This document shows, piece by piece, positions 51,675 to 61,806 of a stretch of 64,000 nucleotides of DNA; the first letter of the stretch is position 1; every line of letters begins with the position of its first letter. The notes below the pieces were generated by a model. It was given only the letters and a program-made list of their open reading frames with translations. It did not search any database and was not told the DNA's origin. This DNA comes from Angomonas deanei (lineage: Eukaryota; Euglenozoa; Kinetoplastea; Trypanosomatida; Trypanosomatidae). The stretch is taken from assembly GCA_903995115.1 (NCBI GenBank), contig LR877155.1, positions 188,501 through 252,500 on the forward strand, written 5' to 3'. Both the position numbers and the translations under genes were made by a program.

Positions 51675-52976
51675 ATGGCCTCGTGTTTTACCATCCTAGA
51701 CAGCAAAGGGGCCCCCATCATTTATCGTACGTATAGGGGGGACATCTCACAGGATATCTTTCAAACCTTTCAAAAGAAGGTGGTCGACCAGGAAGACATT
51801 TTGGTGAAACCCGTGTTCGAGGTGCAAGGTGTCACCTACACCTTCATCAAGGAGAACGACGTGTACTTACTCATGGTCAGCTGTATTAACACCGTCTCGC
51901 TGGGTCAGATCGCCTACATGAAACAGTGCGTCAATGTGTTTGAGTATTACTTCAAACGAGTGACGGAAGAAACCGTCCGCGACAACTTTGTGATTATTTA
52001 CGAGTTGCTAGATGAGATGTGTGATTTCGGGTATCCGCAGTACACGGAGGAAAAGATCTTGAAGGAGTACATTACCCAGGAGGGGTTGGTGTCCAAGTAT
52101 ATTCTGAATAACGATACCTTACAGGCACAGCAGTTACCTTCTGCGGTGACCGGCGCCGGTGGCTCTACCCCGTGGCGCGCCCCTGGCAAGTATCACTATC
52201 GCAAGAATGAAGTATTCGTCGATGTGGTGGAGATGGTGAACCTTCTCGCCACCGCTGACGGTAACACGCTCTCCTCCGAGGTGGTTGGGGTCGTGAACAT
52301 GAACGTGAAGCTCAGCGGGATGCCGCTCCTCAAACTAGGCGTCAATGATAAACTACTGTTCAACTTGCTAGGCAGAAGTGGAAAGTCGGTCGACATGGAT
52401 GACTTAAAGTTTCATCAGTGCGTGAAAATGAATACATTTGAGAATGAACGTATCATCTCGTTTATTCCCCCAGACGGGAAATTTGAGTTGTTGCGGTATC
52501 GGCTGAACAAGACGATCAAACCCCCGATTCAGCTAACCGTCCGTGTGGTGCGCCATGGCACGTCGCGGGTACAAATTTTCATTACCGGTCAGACCACCTT
52601 CCGCCGCAACTCCATCGCTAGCTTTATCGATATCATAGTCCCCATCCCCAGCGATGCCGACAAGCCCGCCGCCCGCTGCTCCATGGGCGCCGTCCGCTAC
52701 GCCCCGGAGAGTAACGTCCTGCTGTGGGGCCTCCGCAACATCAGCGGCGGGAAGGAGTTCAACTTTAGAGGACAGTACCACCTCCCGTCGGTGCGGAGTA
52801 AGGATATGAATGTGTTTGCCAAGGCACCGGTACAGGTGAAGTATGAGATCCCGTACATGGCGGTCAGTGGATTTCAGGTACGCTACGTGAAGGTGACGGA
52901 GAAGAGTAACTACGAGGCCACCCCGTGGGTACGGTATGTCACGGAGAGTGGCGATTATCAGTTCCGTACGAATTAG
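51675..52976 (+). CDS. AP1M1: AP-1 complex subunit mu
   Basis: 433 residues, the normal length for mu1. N-terminal longin domain about 1-140 (YRTYRGDISQDIFQTFQ, RDNFVIIYELLDEMCDFGYP, QYTEEKILKEYITQEG), then the mu homology domain about 165-433 (YRKNEVFVDVVEMVNLLATA, NVKLSGMPLLKLGVNDKLLF, KFHQCVKMNTFENER, ISFIPPDGKFELLRYRLN), ending in PWVRYVTESGDYQFRTN, the C-terminus typical of mu1. It binds YxxPhi sorting signals in cargo at the trans-Golgi/endosome and works in clathrin-coated vesicles with the gamma, beta and sigma subunits. The AP-1 rather than AP-2 identity rests on the YRKNEVF-DV and GDYQ-RT signatures. Acceptors AG 51633-51634 and 51652-51653. Confidence 0.95.
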   Translation: MASCFTILDSKGAPIIYRTYRGDISQDIFQTFQKKVVDQEDILVKPVFEVQGVTYTFIKENDVYLLMVSCINTVSLGQIAYMKQCVNVFEYYFKRVTEETVRDNFVIIYELLDEMCDFGYPQYTEEKILKEYITQEGLVSKYILNNDTLQAQQLPSAVTGAGGSTPWRAPGKYHYRKNEVFVDVVEMVNLLATADGNTLSSEVVGVVNMNVKLSGMPLLKLGVNDKLLFNLLGRSGKSVDMDDLKFHQCVKMNTFENERIISFIPPDGKFELLRYRLNKTIKPPIQLTVRVVRHGTSRVQIFITGQTTFRRNSIASFIDIIVPIPSDADKPAARCSMGAVRYAPESNVLLWGLRNISGGKEFNFRGQYHLPSVRSKDMNVFAKAPVQVKYEIPYMAVSGFQVRYVKVTEKSNYEATPWVRYVTESGDYQFRTN

Positions 52977-53297
52977 AAAAAGAAAAGAAGGAAGGAAAGA
53001 AAAATACAACGCAGTGTTTCACCACGGTTTCTTTTTTTTGCTAGAGAGTTTATTTGTATGGCTTTCTGAACTCTCTTTTTTTTTTTTTCTGTAGAGGCAT
53101 GACGTATCGAAAAAGAAAGCGAATGTATATCTTTAAACAATAAAACAAACAAAAAAAACAAACAAAAAAATTCTCTTTCTTTGCCAATGTGATCCCTTTT
53201 CTACTCTCCACTGTATATTGTGATTTTAACCTTCCTCTCTCTCCCCTTAACAAAAAAGGCAAACAAGATTACAATACTCACTTATACTTTCTTCTCT
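52977..53297 (+). other. AT-rich spacer with two acceptors
   Basis: 321 bases. The tract ending CTGTAG (AG near 53093) is followed by only a 14-codon basic frame (MTYRKRKRMYIFKQ), too short to claim. A second tract (CCTTCCTCTCTCTCCCC) ends in AG 53257-53258 and serves the next gene. Confidence 0.5.
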
Positions 53298-53917
53298 ATG
53301 AGTTACGCCAGTTACCACACCTCAGAGGAGGAGGATAATGACGGGATGGACAGCGAAGAAGGAGTACAAGCGATTCTATGAAAAGGTGGAACGAGAAAAG
53401 AAAATGGAAGTAGTCGATGAAGATACCAATACCAGTTCGGATATGAATTCCGCCTCTTTAGCGAATCCCAATAATAAAGTCACTGTTATCTTCTCACAGA
53501 GTGTCGTCTCTCCACGACAGCCCAATGAAAAAGAAAATACAAATAATAATCATAATCATATAAATTTAATACCGCCGCTGCGGTCGGCCAGAAAAGCGTC
53601 CGATTCCTATCCGCTAATTGACAATGATTTTTTAATTTACGAAGGCGCCAATGGGCAAAAAAAGAAGTCTAATCCTAATAATGTATTAAATAAAAGTATT
53701 CTCAAATTGAATAATAATAATAATAATAATAATAATGCGGTTACCCCTTTGCACCGACGCACGGTTAGTTTTCACTTTCACAATATTCAAAAAACAACGC
53801 TCCATGAGATGAAAAAACTCTTACTGGACATGACCGCCCATCACTATATTATGAGTTTATACGCAGACTTGAACAAGAAGGCGAACACACCGGAAAAGGA
53901 TATCAACTTGTCGCAAG

Positions 53918-53949
<32 letters not shown>

Positions 53950-56350
53950 GAGGAAGACGATTGTTTTCGAAACACCTATCTCTGCGATAAGTGCGACGAC
54001 AGCAGTGAGGAGGAAGAAGAGGAGGAGATTAGCTTCTCCAACAGCTTTCTACCACCCAATAATATGAACGAAAAAAAGAATCAAGAAAACATTTTTGTAC
54101 TCAAACTCATTCCTCTGTTGTACTTCACCAACAACAACAGCGATGAAAATTTCTCACAATTGCAAAAAGAAACGGCGAAACCGAAAATTTTGGATAATAT
54201 TCACTTTTTAGTCTCCCAAAAACCAAACAAGTATATCACCCATATTTCAGAGTTTATCTCTCTTGAAAAGGTATTAAAAGAAGAGGCAGAAATGAAAAAA
54301 ATTGGAAAACATAATTTTTTTGACGACGATGAAAATAATAATAATGTTAATACGGAATTTAATGTGGAAGAAGCACTTTTGAAAAAAAGTTGGTTGGAAA
54401 AGAATTTTACAAATATGAATATTGAGGAAGGAAAAAGTAATTTTGTGTATAGCAATTCCGCTTTTTTGTTGGTGCGAGAATATATCAATGGAAAAAGTAT
54501 GCAAGAAAAGGTGCAGACACCACTCACGAACGACGACCCCAAAGCAGACCCCGATACCACCAGTCGCTCCTTACGGGTCTCTCGTCGAAGTTTAAAACTA
54601 TCCATTAATACTAATACTAATACTAACTGTGGTATCTTTACTTCCCTTCATCAGTGTGCGGACTGGGTCTGGCAGTGTATGCATTGTCTGTCGTATGTCA
54701 CCAAGGCGGCGGAAAAGTGTAATAAGAAAAAGAAAACGACTAATAATATTAATTTTCATGGAAATTTGAAGCCTGGAAATGTGTTTTTTCTCAGCACGAT
54801 AATAATAATAATGAAGAGGCAGTGCAGACGAAACTATCCGATGCTGGTCTACCCTCCTTCACGCCCCAATATTTTGATTTAAATTATAACAACGGCAGTC
54901 ACCCCAGTGACGTTAACCTCAACGATGAAAATGTGATCCTACTTCGTAAAAATAAGAAAACGATGAATCATAATAATAATTCCATTTTTTCGTCGAGTCA
55001 TAAAAAACGAAACAGTGAAAAATCGATGAAAAGTGGTTTGATTCACTTTTCAAAAGACAATTTGGACGATTATAAAATGATTCCCAAAAATGACACTATT
55101 TTTTACAAAATACAAAATGAAAATCCAACGGAAGAAAATAATAATAATAATAATAATAATGTGTATACGAATAGCAATACGAACAATCGCTTCTTTGTGC
55201 CACCAGAGTGTTACATTCTCTTTGAAAACAATGAAAATAACGAAAATAAAACGATTTGGTTCACGGAAAATAAAAAATCCATTCTTGGTGATATTTATGC
55301 CTTGGGGTTATTATTATTCTATGCCGTGACCCAATCTTTTCCCCCAGCGGACTGTCCGACCCCAGCCCTGTATACCGCTACCCCTCTGACCATCGCAAAT
55401 AATCATCAAAATCATAAAGTGTACTTGGCCCTGCATCACGTCAAGGAGGAAGACGAGGGAGGGACACCAAAAAAGAATACTTTTTGCATTTTATTACCAA
55501 AACACTTTTGAAAAAGAATGACAATAAACACTTGACGGATATTATTTTGAAATGTTTATCGTTACATCCGAAAAAACGATTTGGGGCGCTTTCCGAAATT
55601 AAAAAACATTCTTTTTTTCGTGTGTTTGGTTCCAAGCGGTATGAACTACAGGAACAGTACAATAAAAAGCAAAAGGAGAAACTATCTCTGTTAGCCTCTA
55701 ATAATAATAATAATAATAATACAAGTAAAAAGTCGTTATTCCACAGCTCCGCCAGCTCTTCCTCGGCCCGCAGTCACCACACCAATAATAAATCAAATGT
55801 GAATAATAATAATAGTGTCCTGACGCGGCCACGGACAGTAGGCAACTTTGCGGACCTGCGAGAAACACGTCAGCTACACCGTTCCGCCCACCTGCCCAAT
55901 CAAAATAATAATAATAATAATAATAATAAACCAAAAGTGGTCCAACATTTTAATATTTCCACACTGAATCTAACCACCAATAATAATAATAATAAGAATG
56001 AGAATGATGCTCTCCCTAGGGAGTCCACCCGCCCTCTTCCTCGACTGTCCTCTCCTGCCAGGCATATCCCCGTCACCAGTTCCTTTTCTATTTCCGATGT
56101 GAATAATAATAATAATATGAAAAAAGGTCTGCAGGAGAGTTTACTGAGTAACACGCTCGATCAGCCGTCCATCTTTACTCGGCCCGCTACCAAACTATTT
56201 TTCAATCACTCCACCGTGGACTATAATTTTGAAAAGTTGAATCGAAAAGAATTTAATAATATATTTTCGGTGAGTAATTTTGATGCTGTGGCGGAAAGAA
56301 GAGATGAAAATAATAATGTCTATATCGAGGAAGACTCTTTTCGGTTTTAA
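53298..56350 (+). CDS. Asn-rich protein-kinase-like protein, probable pseudokinase (three frame breaks)
   Basis: Pieces in three frames make one kinase-like protein of about 1,017 residues. Likely start ATG 53298 (MSYASYHTSEEEDNDG), with a shift near 53354-53361; ATG 53338 in the main frame is the alternative. The frame then shifts at T6 54784-54789 and between 55440 and 55505. N-lobe: NIFVLKLIPLLYF (beta-3 Lys kept) and hinge FLLVREYINGKSMQEKV. The catalytic loop reads FHGNLKPGNVFF, with HGN in place of HRD; the DFG position reads SDAG; then PPECYIL for APE, GDIYALGLLLFYAVT (helix F) and LHPKKRFGALSEIKKHSFF (end of C-lobe). Long AAT-encoded Asn runs sit in loops and the tail. Loss of the HRD Asp and DFG Phe argues for weak or no phosphotransfer. 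Codons are far more AT-rich than in neighbours. Confidence 0.78.
53710..53736 (+). repeat. (AAT)9 encoding polyasparagine
   Basis: Pure AAT microsatellite in frame in the pseudokinase. Similar in-frame runs occur at 53920-53948, 55137-55160, 55700-55721 and 55905-55929 in the same gene. Confidence 0.9.
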
Positions 56351-56752
56351 CACTAAAATGTAAAGTCGCGATTCTTTTTTTTTTTTTTACGATATCACTA
56401 TTTTTGTCTCTTTTTTTTTATTTATTTATTGCTTTTGTTTATCATTCATGGTTTAATCGTTCTTTTTTATTATTATTATTATTATATCACGTTTAAAAAA
56501 TTGTAATAATAATAATGTTTCCTGTACTATGTGTATTCTTCGGTGGATATGCCTTTCTGCACTTTGGAAAAGGTACATCATTGGGGAATATGACATTTTT
56601 TTTTTATTCACCTATCCAAAAAATAAATAAAAAAAAAAACTCCAATACAGATTCGAAAATTATCAATGTTACTGTACAACGGCAATTCCCAGCACACCTC
56701 ATCCATTCCCCCTACTCTCTTATTAGCACACACCATACTAGTCCCCTCCCTT
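56351..56752 (+). other. AT-rich spacer with acceptor fixing the next start
   Basis: 402 bases with long T and ATT runs. A frame from ATG 56515 begins MFPVLCVFFGGYAFLHFGKG but lacks an acceptor in front and degrades into Lys/Asn codons, so it is not called. The CATTCCCCCTACTCTCTTATTAG tract ends in AG 56725-56726, 26 bases before ATG 56753. This lies downstream of the ATG at 56666, so the N-terminal 29 codons of that frame are not used. Confidence 0.6.
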
Positions 56753-58369
56753 ATGTCTGCCGGTCCTGTTATCCGCTGCACACGGCGGATACGAGACCCC
56801 CTCAACTACCTCATCCTGCAGCCCACCGACCTCGACACCGTCGTCAACCGCATCTACACTCGTCACGCGGGGGTGTTCACCTTCTACATGCCACTCCTCA
56901 ATATTCAAAGTATCCTGCACAAGCGGTACGAGGCGGAGAAGGTGGCGGAGCTTATTTTACCCAAAGGGGTGGCGCCACCGCCGGTGCGTAGTCTGACGCT
57001 AACGGAGGAGAATGTGTTCGCCTCTGTCATGGAGAAACAAACGGAAAATAATAATAAAAAAGAGGAGGACGACAGTAATAATACACAGTACGCCAAGTTC
57101 CTAAAGCGGATGGCGGGATACAAGGGCAACAGCGCCAAGGTGATTGCCAAACTAAACAATGCAAATAAAAATAACACCCTCTTTTCTAGTTTTATGATGT
57201 CCGCCCCATCGAAAGAGCAAATCTACCGAAACGAAAATAATAATCAAGTCACGAGTGAGGAGGAGAAGATTTTGGCCAAGGGGGCCCTACCGCAGGAGGC
57301 GGGGCGCGGCAAGGAGGAGCGGGAGGCCTACGTGCATGCCGCCACGGACTCCCAGTACACCGTCAATGAAAAAGGAGAGACCATCGTCCCTTTGGGTCTG
57401 GTGACCCTCATTGTGGGCGAGAACTATCCCCTGATTGGCAGCCCTGAGGAATCCTCCTCGACACAGAACTCTTTTTTTGACTTTAGCAAACGGTTCTCAC
57501 TTCTTCAGAGGCTGTTTTATGGGAAGATTGACCCCCTGCCCTACACCACCGTCAGCCTGCGGTGCCTCGTGGTCGACCGCATCCACTGGCAGCGGACCTC
57601 CTGGCTGGCGGGGAGCATCTGCAGCAGCTATTGCTACGGTATGATCCCTAACAAGATCTTCTCCATTGAACTAGACTACAAGCGACCGGTGTTCATCAAC
57701 GGCGGAGAAGAGGAAGAAGCGGAGGGTAAGGCACCACAAACGAATAATAATAAAAAGAAGGAGATTCAGTATGATTTCGAAAAAGGACAGTATACGACGC
57801 CATACCAGGTGGAGATCCCAGGTCATGACTTTCGACTCACCCTGCAAGACACCGGCACGTCTCTGTTCAACGTCAATTTGGATTGGAAAGAGGAAAAGGA
57901 AAAGGATAGTTTCGAGCTACACAATAAAGTGGTGGACGGTTTCGTTGAGAATGAGAGCGCCCTGCATCGGTTAGGACTGTCCCGTGAGGTGAACATGATC
58001 GGTCTCGGCGGTAGCGTCTACCGTCAGACGCTGTGGTCGACCCCCTCTCTACCCAATATTGCGAGACCACACCCCAACAAGAAAAAGAATAGTATACAGT
58101 ACGGGTCTCTGTTCCGTCACTACTTTGGCTGTGATCCCGTCGGTCCCCCAGTTGCCCTGTGGCTCGTCAATGAAATACCCCAAACCCTTATCTACCAGAT
58201 GGAGGGGGAGGTGGAGGATGAGAATGACCCCAACAGTGCGACCACCTATGGTGACCGTAGTTTGACCGAGCGTGTTCAGAAGAAGGCGATGAATCGGTAT
58301 AATAACTTTAGAGATGATCTGCGAGGGAAGACGTACAGTGATATTGGGGGTGAGGAGATGCCGCGGTGA
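56753..58369 (+). CDS. Conserved-looking protein of unknown function
   Basis: 538 residues from ATG 56753 (MSAGPVIRCTRRIRDPLNY). GC-rich coding blocks alternate with short AAT-encoded Asn loops near 95-105 and 155-165. There is no transmembrane helix or clear signal peptide; the Arg-rich first 20 residues might target mitochondria. The part at about 205-330 looks globular and beta-rich (IVPLGLVTLIVGENYPLIGS, PYTTVSLRCLVVDRIHWQR, FSIELDYKRPVF). The end (RVQKKAMNRYNNFRDDLRGK) is basic and helical. No known motif is recognised. It sits between two pseudokinase genes, but nothing ties them functionally. Confidence 0.72.
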   Translation: MSAGPVIRCTRRIRDPLNYLILQPTDLDTVVNRIYTRHAGVFTFYMPLLNIQSILHKRYEAEKVAELILPKGVAPPPVRSLTLTEENVFASVMEKQTENNNKKEEDDSNNTQYAKFLKRMAGYKGNSAKVIAKLNNANKNNTLFSSFMMSAPSKEQIYRNENNNQVTSEEEKILAKGALPQEAGRGKEEREAYVHAATDSQYTVNEKGETIVPLGLVTLIVGENYPLIGSPEESSSTQNSFFDFSKRFSLLQRLFYGKIDPLPYTTVSLRCLVVDRIHWQRTSWLAGSICSSYCYGMIPNKIFSIELDYKRPVFINGGEEEEAEGKAPQTNNNKKKEIQYDFEKGQYTTPYQVEIPGHDFRLTLQDTGTSLFNVNLDWKEEKEKDSFELHNKVVDGFVENESALHRLGLSREVNMIGLGGSVYRQTLWSTPSLPNIARPHPNKKKNSIQYGSLFRHYFGCDPVGPPVALWLVNEIPQTLIYQMEGEVEDENDPNSATTYGDRSLTERVQKKAMNRYNNFRDDLRGKTYSDIGGEEMPR

Positions 58370-58594
58370 AGTGAGAGAGAAAGGGATTTTTTCTCGATGA
58401 ATTACATATTAATGATTAATACTACTTATAGGTGGTGGTGGTGGTTTTGGAGGTAGAACGAAAAGAATGATTCATTCAATGAGTAAACACCAAAACAAAT
58501 AGTAATAGAAACACTTTTTTTCACTTTTTTTTTTTTTTTAGAAAAGTACTGAAAGTTATACAAAAAGACAAAACCTATACACACTTATTTATTA

Positions 58595-61500
58595 ATGCCC
58601 AATAGTGGTCCGAAGCCACTCCCCGAAGAAACCGCCGTCGCCCCCCAAAACAGCAACAGCGTCATTATCGGAAAGTACGAACTAGGCGTGGTGTTAGCGG
58701 CCGGTGACTTTGACTGTCGCACCCGTCTCTGCAAGCACCTCGTCACCGGCGTCACCTACGTCGTCCGCATTTACAGTAAATCCATTCTCAATGAGGGCGA
58801 TAACGTGTGGATGCGACGGCGTATTAAGGAGAGTATCGCGGTGCAGCGTGTCTTACCCAAACATAAGAATGTGGTGGACATGGTGGAGTGTTGGGAAACG
58901 GAGGAGAATGTGTATATTTTAATGAACCTATTTCACTCCGACAATGTCGTGCGACTCTTCACTAATCCGAAATCTTTTTATTACTACGGTAGTCCTAACC
59001 GCCGTGGAAGTGAGTTTGGGGCTGCAATGGGTAATAATAATAATAATAATAGGACCTTTTCCGTAACCCGCCGTGGGACGGGTAGCACACGGATGGATAC
59101 GATGGAGGACGGTAACGGTCGCAAAAGTAGTGCCTATGAGATCAACCACAAAGTGCCTCGATTATCTAACTTTATGCATCCAGAGGAATCCATCGGCACT
59201 TCTCAATTTCAAAGTCGTACGAATAATAATAATAATAAAGCTGGGGTGCCAGATGTCAGTCATATTATCACCTTGGAGCGTATTCGGGATATCTTTATTA
59301 AAGTCGTCCAAGGTGTGTTGCACTTGCATCATCACAGCGTGGCCCACACGGGGATCGCACCAGACCACATTCTCATTCAACTCAAAGCGGACGACAAGAA
59401 GAATAACAATAATAATAATAGTCCGACCACTTCGCAAAAAGAAAAGAAGGAGGAGCGGTTCGGGCAGGACGACGACGAGGAAGAGGGGGAAGGTAAAAAT
59501 CTGTTCAACGAGGCCAACTTCCTCGACCAGCAAGTGCGTATCAGTAATCTCATTTCTTGTGTCTACTGCCCCCACCCGCTCAACCACCGCGGGCACGCCC
59601 AGCAGACGCAGGCCGCCTTGCTGGAGGAGGAGGAGAGAGAAGCCTTTTACTTTGCCCACTGCGACGACGACTTGGACCGTGTCGGCCGTCACAGCTCGGC
59701 ACAGGACCCCGCCTACCTCCTGCAGCGCCGTCGTAAGAAGCGTCTGCTCATGCTCAACAACAAGAAAGGAGGGAACCAACTACCGGAAGAAAAGGAAACC
59801 TCTTTTAATCAAGACCGGCAGAAGAGTGGCCTCGATGAAGAAAACTTTCACAAAATTAAAAATGAGCTCCGTGGGGCGCGAAGTACGGTGGCACCGGAAA
59901 TCTTGCAGCAGGCAGAGCCGTACTACGACCCGTTCCTCGCCGACAGCTGGAGTTTAGGAGTGGTGTTTTATTTTATGTTAATGCGTGCCAAGTACCCGTT
60001 CGACGGTGCCAACACCCTTACGCACATTTTATATCACCACGTCCGTCCGATGCCAACGACAAGAAGCACAAAATCCGAAAACGACAATTTTAGCAATCAT
60101 CAAAACATTTATAACTGGATGAATCATAAAAATCAACTCGGCGGGGATTCTGGAAAAAGCGGCGGCAAGAGTGGGTTCATCATTCCGCATGTCTGTGTGG
60201 ACTTGGTCTCTCGATTACTACAGTACAGTCCTACTCGCCGTCTCACCGTGGAAGGCATCTTACTGCACCCATTCTGTTTTGTGGCCGATATTTGGGAGAG
60301 TGAGTCTTATTTTCTGCGAAATGCCAATCCGGTTGGGAATCGAGATGGATTTGCGGCACAGCTAAATATGGCGAATAATGATCGTCGAGGCAGTATGCAC
60401 GGTCGGGCGGTCCGTAGCTTCTCTCAACAACGGAACTCCGTCGTCCTGCAGCCGAGTACGAGTGAAACCATCTTCTCCCCGGCCTTTCCTTCCGATAATA
60501 ATAATAATAATAATGGGAGTGTGGAGAATAATATGAGTAACGCCAGTAGTAGTAATAATAATAATAATGATAGTTGGGGGTGGGACCCACTGACGGATTA
60601 TATTTCCCTCCGTGATCACGTCAGCGTCAACCACCCTCGCGGGAGTAGCGTGTACATCAGCAAACACCCCAACAATAATAATAATAATAATAATACCATG
60701 AATAACAATGGAGATGAAATCAATGTGAATAATAACAGTAATTGGAGACGCGTGTCTCTATTTTACAATGATCCGTTAGTTGGGGTAGAAAGCAAATCGG
60801 CTACGATTATTCAACGATCTTTCCGTATTTATCGACAACGAAAAGTGTATTATAAAATTAATGAAATGCTCAATTTAGCGTCGCGTATCTTTTTTAGACG
60901 ATTGTATCATAATAAGGAGTTGGCGGAGCACAAGGAGAATAATAATAAAGGGGAAGGGGACGAAAACGGTAATAATAATACGAATGAGAATAATAAAAAA
61001 GAGACGAACGACGCGGGGAAAGGTGAGGGTAACATTAGTTTTGACTTCTCCCTCGAAAAAGAGAATTTATTACAATTTGCGTTAAAAAATAAAATTATTT
61101 CCAAATACTTGTATAAACAATTTTACGGGAATGATACGTCTACCAATGGGGCTGTCAGCAACACGGAAAATAATAATAATAACACAACGAATAATGCCAG
61201 TCAGCGACGACGATCTGTACGGTTCAACAGCAGTCACAGCTTAAATAACAATAACAATAATAATAATAATAATAACAGTATGCGGCGGAAACCATCCATC
61301 ACACAGAAGAGACTCTCTTTCTATCAAACCAAAGAAAAAGAAGCCAATAACAACACTAATGAAAATGAGAATAGTGTGAAGGAGGCGGAAAACAATACGT
61401 AATAATAATAATAATACGAATAATATTGCAGCGAATACAGATTATATGACTACCATTCTAAACGTGAATTTCGGGGAGGCCGATCCCACGGTCGACAGCA

Positions 61501-61619
61501 ATAATAATAATAATATGATAAGTAGTAATAATAATAAAAAGATGGTGACGGTGGCGAGGAAGATTAATGTCACCTCCTTATGCCTTTACGTCTTATGCTT
61601 TCAGGGAGAATCACTTTGA
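58595..61619 (+). CDS. Asn-rich pseudokinase with IQ motif (one frame break near the end)
   Basis: The main frame gives 935 residues to TAA 61400-61402. Kinase fold, CAMK-like: GKYELGVVLAAGDFD (degenerate Gly loop, about 26-40), TYVVRIYSKSIL (Arg where the ATP-binding Lys should be), HHHSVAHTGIAPDHILIQL (HTG for HRD, no catalytic Asp), VRISNLISC (no DFG), then a normal C-lobe with VAPEILQQAEPYYDPFLADSW and SLGVVFYFMLMRAKYPFDG, and SPTRRLTVEGILLHPF. All three catalytic signatures are lost. An IQ calmodulin-binding motif follows at about 734-757 (IIQRSFRIYRQRKVYY). Long Asn inserts sit in loops. One extra T at 61400 would let the frame continue 72 more residues to TGA 61617-61619, with coding-like sequence (TTILNVNFGEADPTVDS). 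Confidence 0.83.
60496..60514 (+). repeat. AAT run encoding polyasparagine
   Basis: In-frame AAT microsatellite in the second pseudokinase; further runs are at 60557-60568, 60672-60694 and 61251-61275 (mixed AAT/AAC). Confidence 0.85.
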
Positions 61620-61806
61620 TAAAAAGAAGTAAAAAAAAAACAAAATGTAAACTATTTGTACTGTATTATTTATTTTTGGAATGCGCTATTGTTGTTATTT
61701 TTGACGGGAATGGAGAAAACTGAGCACGTAAAAAAAAAAAAAAAAAACTTCATTTAAACCATTCTTTACTCTCTTTTTTTTAAGCAGAAAAAACTAATAA
61801 ATAGAA

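Noticed and set aside
53093-53145. 14-codon basic ORF (MTYRKRKRMYIFKQ) after an acceptor
   Set aside because: It recalls tiny basic ribosomal proteins in charge only; the length and pattern do not match L41, so it is more likely chance or an unused acceptor.
56515-56600. Frame starting MFPVLCVFFGGYAFLHF
   Set aside because: It looks membrane-like for about 25 residues but has no splice acceptor in front, runs into Lys/Asn codons from poly-A, and has no clean end before the next gene.
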